A stretch of 64,000 nucleotides of DNA, taken from assembly GCA_037074765.1 (NCBI GenBank), contig JBAMDO010000102.1:124001-188000 (forward strand). The letters run 5' to 3'. Shown here piece by piece: positions 26,701 through 37,552 of the stretch. The stretch is from Mansonella perstans. Its lineage: Eukaryota; Nematoda; Chromadorea; Rhabditida; Onchocercidae. Position 1 is the stretch's first letter. Each line of letters starts with the position of its first letter. Both the position numbers and the translations under genes were made by a program. Under the pieces are notes generated by a model. It saw only the letters and a program-made list of their open reading frames with translations. It ran no database searches and was not told where the DNA came from.

Positions 26701-29700
26701 TGTTTTATTTAAGAATGGTGATTTTTCGAAACATATCACAATACCGCATGTATCAGAAAATAAAATATGCATTGAAAGTTGTTCTTCTCCACAAAATCTT
26801 CAGGGTAAATTTTACTTTTTTTTTCTTTTTTTATTTCGATTTTAATAACCTAACAAGTGGTAATTATCATTTTTCTTAAATTTTTTTCATATTTAATTAC
26901 TCTATAGCATATGTATTGAATAATTAAGTATGAAATTATCATAGATAAATTAAAACTTTTTCTCGTGATAACTAGTAATAAATTATATAATAAATGCGAA
27001 AGTTTAGAGGAACTGATAGATGAAGCAAAAAAAAAAATCATAATTATGAATAAGGCTTAAAAATTTCGATTAAAACTCTACTGATACCTAGCAATTAAAT
27101 AAGGAAAATTAATTAAAGCTAACTTTTTAGCTACAAGTTCATGTGAAACCGAATATCGTTATCCGGCGGGTTGCAGTGATACTGCATGCGATTATATTGC
27201 TAAATGGGAATATAATATGGCGAGGAAAGATGTAAAATTCGAAATTTCATCGAAAGAGTTGGGTCGTTGGACTGGGATTGGTTTTTCGCGAGATGGTCAA
27301 ATGGCAAACTCAGATATGTATACTGGTTGGGTATTTGAAGGTAAAGGATATGTTACAGATCGATTTGCATACGGTCGTCAACTTCCAGCAATTGATCCAG
27401 GCGATCGTCAAGATATTTACGAAATTACTGGCAAAGCAGATGATGATATTCAGGTTTTACCTATTCATTTACTTGACTTATTTCATCTTTCTGTGGCAAA
27501 TAAGATTCTTAAATGAATTAATTAAAAAGATTTTTCGGAAAAATGTTCCAACAATTATTTATCCTACATTTGCAGACTATAACGTTCCGTCGAAAGGTAT
27601 TACCAGCTGATACAATAACTGATTTCCCACTCAATATGTGCTATTATTTCTTGTTCCCAATTGGTGGTGGACGAGTTTTAGCACGAAAAAGTCAAGATTT
27701 CAAAAATGCCAAAACACCGATCGGTTATCATGATCTTTATCAGCCGAAAGTTTCGCGAACAAAAATTTGCATCTGTGATCAGGTAATGAATCACTCAAAT
27801 GGTGTAATTCCTATCATATGATATGTTTATTTATCCTATACAATCTGAATTTAAAAACCATCAAGATTTGAGATTTATCCTTCACAATCATACTTCATTG
27901 AATCATTTTTGTGAATCGTTCTTCAGAATTTATAGAATTATTCTCAGGATCATACATCATTGAATTATTCTTCGGAAATAAGTAAAGATAGATATAGCGA
28001 AATATAACAAAAAGGTCAGTTTATTATGATGTGCGATTTTACTGATTAATAATCAATAACAATGTAGACGAAGCAATCCTTTGCTATTCTGTATTCTTCT
28101 TCTTTTTAAATGATTTAAATGAATTAAAATGAAATAATTTAAAAGTATTTCAGAACGGCGTACCAATTGGTTCCACTGATGGACCACCAGCAGTTCGAAA
28201 TCGTCGCGGAATAAATCAAATTGATATATTGGCTCGTCCAAAACGACAGTCTCAAGATCCATTCGAAGTTCAAGTTGATCCTTTCGCAGGAATGGATAAA
28301 GGTACATTATTCATAAGTATATGTTAATTAGATTATATTTTAAGAGTTGTTTCTGTTACTTTAATAATCACTTTTAATTCTTAATTTATTCCAAATTGTA
28401 ACGAATTTGAAGAATTTGAATCAATGAAACATTGAAAACTAAAAGATATATAATTTTGCAAATAATGAAAGGCAAGGTAATTTAGTAATCGAGAATAGAA
28501 CTTATATTCTCTAATATATTTGTTAGTGGTGTTTTTTTTTTTTGGAAATTTAAATGAAATAATTTGGGGTAAATTGAAAAGTAAAATTAGTCTTATGAAA
28601 GTATAGGATAGATATATACTTTGCGAATTATAAAGTTACGTTTTCAATTTTTAGAAGTAGAACAGAATTTTCCAATTGGGGAAAAGACAACAAAATTGGA
28701 TGGTGGGAAATCATCACTTGAAATCAAACAAATTGCTCCTATGAATACTGAAACTACTTCAATGATTACAGACTCAATCGATCATTCGGCAAATGACGAA
28801 AGTAATATTGTTTCACTAATTTCATTATATTGTAATTCTTAATTAACTGTATCGTCTGTTTTAGTGAAGGCACCGATACAGTCGGAAACTACGGAACAGA
28901 AGTTTGGGTCGGAACCGGAATCTACTTTTTTATTTATATCTAAACCAGCATTAGAACTTGTAACAGAGGAATTGGAATCAATAGCAACTTCACAGCAAAT
29001 GTTGAAAAACGAAAGCGACAAAAGTAAATTTCGGATTGCTTTTCAAATTCAAATTAGCGTGCTCAAGAACGATCTTGTAGAAATTTTTGTAATGAATGAA
29101 ATTTGTAGTAGTGGAACAACCAACAGACTGTCTTGATATGGTGATAGGAGTGATGATCGATGATGTATCACAAATACGTGATTATTATTCTTTCCCACAG
29201 ACAGCACCACAACCTGATGAATTTTTTGGTGGACAAGATTCGCTAACATCAGCAACTGCCTATCAACAGAATGGCATTATTACGGTTATTTTTCGGAAAC
29301 CTTTAGAAGGTACGAATTCTTACAATTAAAGCATTGCAAATCAAATCATTTTGTAACGGTTGTATTCATTAAGAAGAAAAGAAAATGAGAAGTGATTATT
29401 TAGATTTAATGAGTAATAATTATTTCACTTATTGCGTTATATTTGTGAGAAATTTTTTCAAAGGTTTTATTTGATCTTAAGCATCCGATCAAGTCGATCG
29501 CACAATATCATCAGAAGGAACTACAGTATTTTGGGCAAAAGGTGTGAAATCTGACGAATTTATCTCTCAGGTGAAATTTAACTTTTCCAGTCTTTTTTTT
29601 CCTGTCACTTTTTCCATGATGCTTTCAAAAAAATGAATTATTTAACAATACTCTCACGACATAAAATAATAGTTTCAAACTAACTTTAGATAATTATTAA

Positions 29701-32700
29701 TAACTTTAATAAGGCATATTTATCTAAGAACTATTTTATTTAAAATAAATTTGAGGGTATTTTGGAGAAAACAGCAACTTCGTTTTTGGATAATGAGAAT
29801 AATCGAGGACAGTTGGTTATCAATTTCCTTGGTTTGTGTTTTTTTATCAGCTTCTCAGATATTTCAAAGTTTGATGACTCGGTATTCTTATTTGTTATAA
29901 ATTACCTAAAATATTTAATAATTTTGAAATTTTGATTTCTTCGGAATTTAATTTCTATCTTTTTTTAGATTCGTAGGAATTAAACAAAGAGATAGTAAGA
30001 TAATAAAAATAGCTTTAAATTTGAAATGATTATTTAGCAACTTAAAAAAAGTTACAGATGATAAGGATCAAGAATCAAAGCAGATTCAAAAATATGACCA
30101 TAAAAACATATGCTCTGGTAATTATACATACCCGGCTAATTGCACAAGTGAAAAATGTACGTATACAGTAAGTTGGTGGACCGATAGTAAGAAAATTTCA
30201 TTTTCATTAGCCGCTACAATTTCAACAAATCACTGGACTGGAATAGGATTTTCATATGATGGATCAATGGCGCGTTCTGATTTGATCATTGTGAATATAT
30301 TGAATGTAAGTTTCAAACTAAATTATCTGTCGAGTTTAGAAAAAAATAAATCTTCCACTAAATGTAATTTTATTCATTAATATATTAATTAACTAAGCTA
30401 TTGTAAATATACAACAATGATTTTCTTTTTTTTTTTATAATGCTTTTGCTTATTTGACAATTGTACATGAGTCAACCATAAATCTTTATATAGTGATTAT
30501 AATCTAGTTCAATGCAAATTTTAGTATTGCTATATAATTTAATAAATTTAATGCACTAAGATTTTTCTTTAATATTATTTGTCCATTGTTATTTCGCGAA
30601 AACTTTTTTAAATAATTTTCGTCAGCATTTGCTAATCTAATTTTCGTTTCTTTATAAAATTGTTATGAGATTCAAAAAAAAAAAAAAAAAAAATGAAATA
30701 AAAATTGATTACAGGATGGAGTAATAAAAGTTTTGGATATGTTTTCACCAGGTTATAGTCGACCAAAAATAGATAACGAACAAAATTTGTTTAATATTCG
30801 AACATCATATAATCAAGGTCGAGTGTATGCTAATTTCTCGCGTTATTTGATTTCAAATGATGAAAATGATATTTCCATTGATCAATGTGTTTATTTCCTA
30901 TATCCAGTTAGTGGAGGCGAATTAAATATGGGTAAATTTCTACGATTTTTTTTTTTTTTTTTTTTCATTATTATTTTGAAGTAATATTAATTAAATAAGA
31001 ATAATTTTAACAATAATGAAAATATCATTGAGTTCTTTCTATTATTTGTCGAACAAAGATTTATTTTTCTTGTTTTTTTCTTTTTTGAAAATTTAATTAA
31101 TCGATCCGTTTTATGCATAGTATTTGCAACATCGTTAAAATTCTCATTTAAATATTTCATTGATATGTTGCAGGAACGAATGAAATACATAAACATAGGG
31201 AAAGTCCAATTTCATCTGGGACGAAATTTTGCCCAATGGTATGTACTAGTAATTTAGCAGAAAAAAAATTGCCACAAAATGAACCACTTCATAAAGCTGC
31301 CATCTTACCGGACACACCAATTATTACCGAAAGTGTAAGCTTTTTAAAATTTTTAAATATTTTTAAAATTTTATTTTTTTCAATATTTTTAAAATTTTTT
31401 ACGTTTTCAATTTTCTCTTCTAAACGCTCGCATAAAAAAAAGGGAAAAAAGCGGTGAAAGATTTTTAAAAAGATACCGATATTTAAATTAATAGAAAAAA
31501 AAAAGTGAATATACACTTAGAAAAGTGCACTTATGCTTTTATATGCTAAACTAAAATTATGCGTGTTGTACGTGCTAAATTAGCCTATGCTGCACGTGTT
31601 ACTACGTGTGTTATCCTGTTACTAGATTTTTTTATATGTGCAAACTGCGATTTCGCATATTATGCGTGCTAGATTAGAATTTCGCAAATTGTCCGTGATA
31701 AATCAGGACTTCATATTTTATACGTGCTGAAGTGGAATTCATGTTATACGTAATAGATTAGAATTTTGCACATTATACGTGCTAAACTGGAATTATGCAT
31801 ATGCCTGCTAAATGAAACTAAATGTGAAAATTGAAAAAAATGAGGCGAAAATTTTAAAATGACAAAATGAAATGTTACTTGGGAAAAATTATAAATTGAT
31901 TTCAAAAGTTTTGAACATTTTCAGGTTACGTTTGATTTGGTACTGCGTATTTTGAACCGTGAATGGAATCCGTATTTCAACAATCGAAGTAGTCGAGAAT
32001 TTCGTGAATTAGCTACTGAAATAACTGATGCGGTTAGTATCGTTTTTTTTTTTTTTTTTTTTCAATTTATTGTTAATTTTATGTATTTTTGGAATTCTCC
32101 CTTCAAAATGGAAGTTTCAGGATGAAAAAAATTTCAGGTTAATGTACTAGTAAAAACGGATTACCCACAGATGAAAGTTACTGAAATCAAAAAATTCAAG
32201 TAAGCAGTCATTTAGATAAATAATTACAAAAAGAAAATAACTTTTAAAATACTAAATAGACTAAGTAAGTAATTTTGATATTGCTTAATGGATACAAAAT
32301 GTCTTTGACCAAGTATTTGCGATGATAAATTTTATTCAACTGAAATTCAATGATTGATAAAGTGAGGTAATTATCATAAGTTGAAGTTTTTTTATTTGAC
32401 TTTTGCTTAAATATTTTACTAAATTATTTCTCCTAAGTAGATCTAAATTGTATTTTTTGCTAATTAAAAATGAAAGAGGATTTCTCTAAAACAGAAAGCA
32501 TATTGAAATTTCAGAAAAGCAAGTGTAGTATTAGCCCTTCTGACGCTTTATTCAGAGGATGATCCTCCACCAAACGCACGTGAAGTGAAGGAATATTTAA
32601 ATAAGGTTGGAATTTTACAAATAATTTTCATTTCTACAAATTTTTTATTCTTTCAAATTGTTTTTTGAGCAGAAAAAATGAATGAAATAAGTTTGTTTTG

Positions 32701-34438
32701 AGATTTTGACTTTTTTCTATTTTTTCGCAAACAGAAAAAAATTTGATACAATCTTATTTTTAACATAAAAATTTTTTTTAGCAAGTTAAACTTCAACCAT
32801 CAGAAGCATTGCATATGGAAGTAGCATCAGTAATCTTAAGGAAATCAGGAACAGGTTAATTTATTCTTGTTTTCATCATCGTAATATTTTATCATTCTTT
32901 GTATTTTCTTAAACTCCTTATCGTATCAGTTTATGTGCACATATGTGATGCTAGTCGATCAGTTTTTGATTGATATACGTAGGATATCAACTGTATCAAT
33001 TTGTGAAACAGATGCATGATACTAACCGAATCAATTTATGGTACATATTATTTAACATCAACTGTATCAATTCATGATATTATATATGGTACCAAATTAT
33101 GTAGTATCAGCTGTATCACTTATTAATTCAATACCACAATCAATTTGCAGATTCATCAAATAAATTAGAGAAAATTCAAAATTGGATCGTTCTAAGTGTT
33201 GGCATATTGCTATTTCTTATTGCAACATTTCTTGTTTGTTGCATCGTTAGCCGTTCACGAAAAATTCAATCAGATAATTGCGTAAACTAATTGCTTTTTT
33301 TTCTTTAAGAATTATTCGATATGTTTTTCGAACATAATAAAATGATACTAGAAGTACTATGAAGTCAATAAGCACTTTGTGCTATAAAATAATAATATCT
33401 TTGATAGTTTATTTAAAAAAATTGGAATTGTTATTTAATTAATGATTTCTAAAATACAACAATATTTAGTAACATATAGCAAAATGCTCCATATATTTTG
33501 ATGAGCAAATCAATTTTGATCATAATATCATTATTAATTATCTCTTTATGGGTTTTTTTTTTATATTTTTCAGAACAACTACAATATACATTATCCAGTG
33601 AATGGACATGGATGCAATAGCAATCGTATGCTTTAATAATAAAATGAATTATCACACTTTATAATATTGCAAATTAAGACTAAAGAAAACTTCATTCTTT
33701 CTCAATGAATTCAAACAAATTAATCAGTGCAAAGCAGTTAATTTAAGCAGATAATTTTGTTGTGAGTAAGGAAAAAAAAAAATTGATAAATATGTTTAGT
33801 TGCTGTTTCACCGTTGAATAGCAAAAAAGGTGGTTTTGAAAATGCAGCATATCATGCATCACATAGCAGGCAGTTTTCACAAGCAACAACAGCTTCGCAA
33901 AATGGTACCAGTAAAGAATCACCCAATATGTTAGAAGAAATCCCGAAAGGTGTTGGTGAAACCACCTATCAGGAATGGTTTTCTAAGGTGAATACTTTGA
34001 TTTGTTTTTTGAAAACAATTATAAATGATAGTTATGTGAAAATAGAATTGCTCAATATAAAATTTATGAATCAGATTCATTTAAATATAATGACAAAGTT
34101 TTATGCTTCAATAATGATTCTTTATAATAATACTGGTAATACTAATAGTACAGTTGTCAAATAATACAAATAAAATAATTACTTTCTTTGTCTATTTTTT
34201 CGTAAATCTTTGAACTAATTTTACAAAATTTTATTACAGTAATTTTAACACTGATTTTATTTAGGTTGCCTCAAAACCTGGTGCACAACAGCATGAAGAA
34301 TTATCATCACCATCCGTTCGTCATCCGATTTCTCGGCGATCTTTTAATGGGCCATCTTATATGTCACATGTTCAGGATGCTAATAATTATTACGGCGAAA
34401 TTAGATTAGGACCATCAGGATATTACCGACCGTACTAA
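14850..34438 (+). CDS. Membrane-anchored LPMO-like / EGF / TIL / DOMON / SEA multidomain protein
   Basis: I chained 35 exons with matching phases: 14850-14997, 17028-17101, 17280-17371, 17637-17770, 18401-18499, 19003-19125, 20109-20209, 22626-22890 (or 22959), 23299-23504, 23690-23870, 24139-24356, 24742-24853, 24998-25249, 25588-25763, 25870-26133, 26714-26804, 27131-27453, 27576-27782, 28154-28301, 28655-28801, 28865-29023, 29109-29309, 29482-29570, 29768-29831, 30058-30305, 30715-30931, 31174-31334, 31925-32032, 32138-32199, 32515-32605, 32782-32854, 33151-33281, 33574-33625, 33800-33987, 34265-34438 (TAA). The product is about 1,792 or 1,815 residues: a type I membrane protein with a large Cys-rich ectodomain. 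Weak points are the end of exon 8 and the acceptor of exon 24 (29768 or 29755). The architecture suggests a cell-surface or cuticle-facing redox/adhesion protein; I do not recognise a named gene. Residue numbers in the entries below use the shorter version. Confidence 0.88.
14998..17027 (+). other. Intron 1, about 2.0 kb
   Basis: Donor AAAG|GTTCAT and acceptor GTTATAG|GTG join Gly50 in phase. An open frame at 15718-15966 lies inside but is not needed for phase and shows no domain; I treat it as chance. Nothing else was recognised in this intron. Confidence 0.7.
18401..19125 (+). other. Two EGF-like modules, exons 5-6
   Basis: Exon 5 (residues about 150-182) has four Cys in a reduced EGF pattern: CLGNGNRKYGICEC then NLYSSGDNC. 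Exon 6 (residues about 183-223) is a full six-Cys EGF-like module: ECTEDKDCNNHGRC, then QCFCQRGYFGRMC. Each exon is flanked by introns of the same phase (one base left over), so each is an exon-shuffling-compatible cassette. Such modules usually act as spacers or protein-binding units outside the cell. Confidence 0.85.
20109..22890 (+). other. N-terminal half of a DOMON domain plus poly-Ser linker, exons 7-8
   Basis: Exon 7 ends DKIYWRIIQ and exon 8 begins NEIEFVLKFKTNSSIGIGWK. This is the first half of a DOMON beta-sandwich: the strand with Trp, the ieF strand, and the Gly-Ile-Gly-Trp strand. The expected second half does not follow. Instead a Ser/Thr/Leu run comes from an ATC-type trinucleotide repeat (about 22764-22842). 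The donor is ambiguous: GTGAAG at 22891 and GTGAAA at 22960 both leave one base and fit the next exon. Intron 7 (20210-22625, 2.4 kb) holds nothing recognisable. Confidence 0.7.
23299..24853 (+). other. Three TIL (trypsin inhibitor-like Cys-rich) domains, exons 9-12
   Basis: Three ten-Cys TIL modules lie in a row. The first (exon 9) runs from ICNENEEFSQC through CPRTCGAPKCIC to FHFC. The second (exon 10) has C-x8-CGVACEPTC, CSASCDEPACTC and CIFWGDC. The third has CGRACETSC (end of exon 11) and CTQCHRPACACINGYAR to DC (exon 12), so an intron splits it. A Ser/Thr-rich spacer of about 50 residues lies between modules 2 and 3. TIL domains are five-disulfide folds found in protease inhibitors and in large extracellular proteins; in a mosaic like this a structural role is as likely as inhibition. 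No P1 residue can be assigned with confidence. Confidence 0.85.
24998..25249 (+). other. Low-complexity extracellular spacer, exon 13
   Basis: About 84 residues rich in Asn, Ser and Thr with no Cys. N-glycosylation sequons are visible (NGT, NRT, NTS). It separates the TIL modules from the first complete DOMON and is probably a flexible glycosylated linker. Confidence 0.75.
25588..26804 (+). other. Complete DOMON domain, exons 14-16
   Basis: Residues about 669-845. It starts VCYGDWRWPPGCRDCDYRIS, followed by IEFSIETHAPSNWWTGVGFS, TGTM, VEADMIIV, LRVQFTRKRDTGDR and CYKFLFPVSGG. A tail exon (26714-26804) ends with KICIESC. This is a full DOMON sandwich with the extra N-terminal Cys loop and C-terminal Cys that the other copies here share. 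DOMON domains bind heme or sugars; Met residues in TGTM and ADM and several His in exon 15 are possible ligands, but assignment needs a model. Confidence 0.88.
27131..27782 (+). other. Complete DOMON domain, exons 17-18
   Basis: Residues about 846-1022: SCETEYRYPAGCSDTACDYI, RWTGIGFSRDGQM, SDMYTGWVFEG, DRQDIYEITG, TITFRRKVLPADT, MCYYFLFPIGGGR and TKICICD. It has the same plan as the preceding and last DOMONs. The intron positions inside the domain differ (27453/27576), so this copy is not a recent duplicate. Confidence 0.88.
28154..29023 (+). other. Linker with two furin-type sites, exons 19-21
   Basis: About 150 residues without recognised fold. Exon 19 contains RNRR|G and RPKR|Q, both matching the furin consensus Arg-x-Lys/Arg-Arg. 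Exons 20-21 are Ser/Thr/Glu-rich, Cys-free and probably disordered. Cleavage here would separate the LPMO/EGF/TIL/DOMON part from the membrane-proximal DOMON-SEA part, unless disulfides hold them together. Confidence 0.7.
29109..29831 (+). other. C-terminal half of a DOMON domain, exons 22-24
   Basis: Residues about 1174-1291: PTDCLDMVIGVMID, RDYYSFPQTAPQPDEFFGGQ, ITVIFRKPLE, ASDQVD and VFWAKG, then a NRGQLVINF strand. This is the second half of a DOMON (DM strand, DyYs, P..D...GG, FRkpL, WAkG) with no first half directly before it; the only orphan first half lies at exons 7-8. The last exon (29768-29831) has weak acceptors, so its start could also be 29755. Confidence 0.75.
30058..31334 (+). 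other. Complete membrane-proximal DOMON domain, exons 25-27
   Basis: Residues about 1292-1500: ICSGNYTYPANCTSEKCTYT, HWTGIGFSYDGSMARSD, VLDMFSPGYSRPKIDNEQNL, RVYANFSRYL, QCVYFLYPVSGGE, then a tail exon with TKFCPMVC. It has the full set of strands and the Cys loop seen in the two other complete copies. Like them it is spread over three exons with a separate Cys-containing tail exon. Confidence 0.87.
31526..31810. repeat. Degenerate minisatellite inside intron 27
   Basis: Repeats of about 28-40 bp built on ATTATGCGTGCTAAATTAGA-like text, with TACGTGCTAAACT, CATATTATGCGTGCTAGA, CACATTATACGTGCTAAACT and similar variants. Around seven to eight imperfect units. It lies wholly within an intron and does not affect the reading frame. 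Confidence 0.7.
31925..32854 (+). other. SEA domain, exons 28-31
   Basis: Residues about 1501-1611. FDLVLRILNREWNPYFNNRS, REFRELATEITDAVN, then KFKKASVVLALLTLY and EDDPPPNAREVKEYLNKQV match the ferredoxin-like SEA fold, which sits just outside the membrane. The autoproteolysis position, Gly-Ser-Val-Val-Val in self-cleaving members, reads Ala-Ser-Val-Val-Leu here, so self-cleavage may be impaired. Confidence 0.8.
32925..33130. repeat. Degenerate repeat of about 60 bp inside intron 31
   Basis: The text AACTGTATCAATT..TGATA or a close variant recurs (near 32988, 33060 and 33108), interleaved with GATACTAA/GGTACCAAA variants. Three to four imperfect units. No function is suggested. Confidence 0.55.
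33151..34438 (+). other. Transmembrane helix and cytoplasmic tail, exons 32-35
   Basis: Exon 32 gives IVLSVGILLFLIATFLVCCI (residues about 1622-1641) followed by SRSRK, a stop-transfer pattern that puts the C terminus inside. The tail of about 147 residues is rich in Ser, Gln, Asn and Tyr, with several exposed Tyr (YQEW, NNYYGE, SGYYRPY) that could be phosphorylation or adaptor sites; that is inference. The frame closes with TAA at 34436-34438. Confidence 0.88.
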
Positions 34439-37420
34439 AAAAAAAAAAAGAAAGAGAAAAAAAACACGAATTGAACTATTTCTTATCAAATGTGATGCTG
34501 GGAAATTTTTTGAAAAATTGTCATTTTAGAAACATTTGGATAATTTTTTGTACTTTTGCTATATCAAAATATTCTGATAAACTTTGCAAAAAAATGATTT
34601 AGAGATTTAAATTTATGGATGCGGAATTTATAATAGTAAGATGATAATTTACATGACCTATTAATTTATAATTGAAAGAATAATGCAAATAGATAAGCAA
34701 AGAGATAATATTTCAAAAATGAATTTTTTTGTTGCTCAAAAATAATCAATAGAAAATCGAAGACGTTCTCATAAGCAATGACCAAAAATTGAATGATTTA
34801 CGTTTTTCGTCTCGGTTTTTTTTTTTTTTTTTTTGATTTCAATGGCATTTTAAATTCCCATGTTTTAACTTTCAAATTTTCAAAATTGCATACCAAACGC
34901 ATTGTCCTAATTCGTGCATTTACTGTGTGTATATGATGGCAATAATCAGATTTCTCATTTTTGTATTTCTTGTATTTTTTTTTTTTTTGTTACAGTTAAT
35001 TAGAATTTAACAGTAATTACTGTAAATGTTCCAATAGAAAAAAAAAGGAATTTGTAATAGTTGACTTGTTTTTTTTTTTAACCTATTTTTGTTGACCCAA
35101 AATAATTTTGATTGTTGAGATAATCTAAATAAAGACAGCACCAAATTAAAAGAAAAAAAGCAATTGTTTTAGAAATTTGAAGAATTTAACGAAATTATAC
35201 CAATTATATTTTTTCTCTATGTATACATATTGATATTGCTATTATAAATGAATGAAAAATTAAAAACTGAATTTCAAAGTTGTGAAATTATTTTCGAGAA
35301 GTAATTTTTTGGAAACGATGTTAGGTCGAGAAGTTCTTAATTAATTTTTCTTTTGTCCATTTAACAAAGCAACGGAATCAATTAATTGAAACCCATTTAA
35401 CTTAATTATTCATAATTAAGAAAAAGATTAGAGGGAATGACATATTTCGGAGCTTTTTTTTTATTGCAGTTAATTAATTTCATTCTTTGTTATCATTTCA
35501 TTGGTAGAGCTGATTTATTCTTCTTAAATTTTTGCTTCTGATTTTATTATATCATTCCAATATGTAGAATTGATGAAATTTTATGCATTCCGATAGTTAA
35601 TGGGATCGCTTTTTTATTTGATATTTCCTTCTTACGAATCAATCGTTTTTTTTGTTTCAAATTTCAATGATTATTAAAGATTTTGGCTTTTGTTTTTCTC
35701 TGATACATGTTTAGGAAAGAAAAACTACAAAGAGAGTTCAAAGCTTAAGGTTGAAGACTTTATTTTTTGTTTGGATTATTTGAAATTTATTTCTGTAATT
35801 TCTGTGCTACCAAAATTTCTACTTTGTTCACAACTACAATTTGTTTCATTTCTTTTCTTTTTGGAAATATTTTCATTCACTTTTTCTTGGTTGCTTTATT
35901 TTTGCTAATTAATGGATGCATTTATTTGGACTACAACAAATTTTTTTTTTTGAATTTTTGGATCTAAATTATTTTATTCTCACGCGTGCAAGTCGTGTAG
36001 TAAAGTCGAAAAACTATTTTGATATAAATCATATTTTCCATAAATATCAAATTCTTTCGAAAAAAAGCTTCAAATTTCATCAATTTTTTTTAACTTTTTC
36101 ATGGAGATTTTTTTTTAGTGAGAATAAGATAGGAAGTTGATCGAAGAAAATTTTTTGTTACAATGTGTATGAATTTTAGAAATGTAATTGATATGAGTGT
36201 TGTTCGTTCACTGCCTGAGCTAATATGGCTAAGCAAATTGTTTAATAACTCCTTTAAGAGAATCAAATAATTTTTGAAAAAAAAATTCTAGATTTTTTTT
36301 TGAACTTTTCCAGGTACGAAGAGCGAAAAATTATTATTCAGTTAATATCAGCAAGCATGAGAAATTTCTCGTAAAGAAAACGATGAATCATAAAATTGTT
36401 ATAAATTTGCAAAAAAAAAAGAAAACAGAATTTGCAATGATATATTTTTTCTCATGCTATCTTGAATTTAGTGAATAGATTATGCAGAAAAGGTGTAATT
36501 GATTATGAAAGTTTTCTAATTAATTTAATCATATGATTGTTCACTTTCTTTCTTACCTATAATTAACAATTTTATTGTCACTGGATAAAAAATTTACTAC
36601 GCCTAATTGATGATCAACAATTGCATGCAACGAATTGAAGTAAAACAGCAAGTTTTAAGACTTTTAGCTTTCTTTAAATTCTCTTTTGGAACATTTAAAT
36701 TTGAAGAATTTCTTCACACACAGAAAAAGCTTTCATGAAATGAAAAATATGCAATTTGTTGTTCGAGGAAAAATATTTTTCAAAATAAAAAAAAAGGCAG
36801 CAGAAGGAAAAATTGTCAATTGCAAAATCATTTTGTAGAATGATTGAAACCATAAATTTTCAACGATGTGTCAGTGTAAAAGCCATAATAATTTTTTGTT
36901 CAAAAAATTAACAATCATAATTTGAGATATAAAAAAATTCTTTTTCAGAAACTAAAAGTTTGTAATTTACCTAATGACTCTCACACAACATGCTAGGACT
37001 TGAATCATTTGCAATTCTTCATGCTTTGAAACCAGCGATGAGCTCAGGTAGAAGGCAAAAAAGGCAATCAATGTATCCGTTTTGATTTGTTCTTCTGAAC
37101 AATGAAGAGATAATGAAAAATGATTTATAATTATTAACATATGTTCTCTTCCAAATCATTCGCCTTTAAAGGAAATCTAAACAAATTTAAATGACCTGCA
37201 AAAAAGAATAAAAATCGATTATTAAAAGCATTATTTTAGCAAAATAACAAATTCAAAAATTTGACATTGTTTCAATCGATGTACATTAAACGTAGAAATT
37301 CAAACGAGCATAGGAAAGATATGGCAAATCACTTTTTCTACTGTTGCTAAAAAGGTTTTTCTTTTCATACATTTAATTTTGCTCTTTTCGTCAATTATGC
37401 GTTTATAATTTACTACCCTA
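34439..37420. other. 3' flank and intergenic spacer
   Basis: Poly-A, poly-T and AT-rich text. Frames at 35690-36140 are Phe-rich products of T-rich DNA. No exon, RNA gene or transposon remnant was recognised; the first several hundred bases are probably 3'UTR of the preceding gene. Confidence 0.55.
35128..35133 (+). terminator. AATAAA polyadenylation signal candidate
   Basis: The hexamer AATAAA lies about 690 bp after the stop of the multidomain gene, in AT-rich DNA. It is the first unambiguous hexamer I saw downstream, but the base composition makes chance matches common, so this is only a candidate 3' end. Confidence 0.35.
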
Positions 37421-37428
37421 CAGTAAAT

Positions 37429-37552
37429 TTAGTAATAATTAATAATAATATGAATATTGTCATTAGTGATGATAACAGTAATGATAGTAATAATAATAAC
37501 AGTATTAATAATAATAACTAATAACAGCAATAATAATAATAATAAGAGCAAT
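37429..37552. repeat. AAT-rich imperfect trinucleotide repeat
   Basis: Interrupted runs of AAT, with AAC, AGT and AAG variants. Simple sequence, similar in kind to the purer TAA array at 43.56 kb. Confidence 0.85.
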
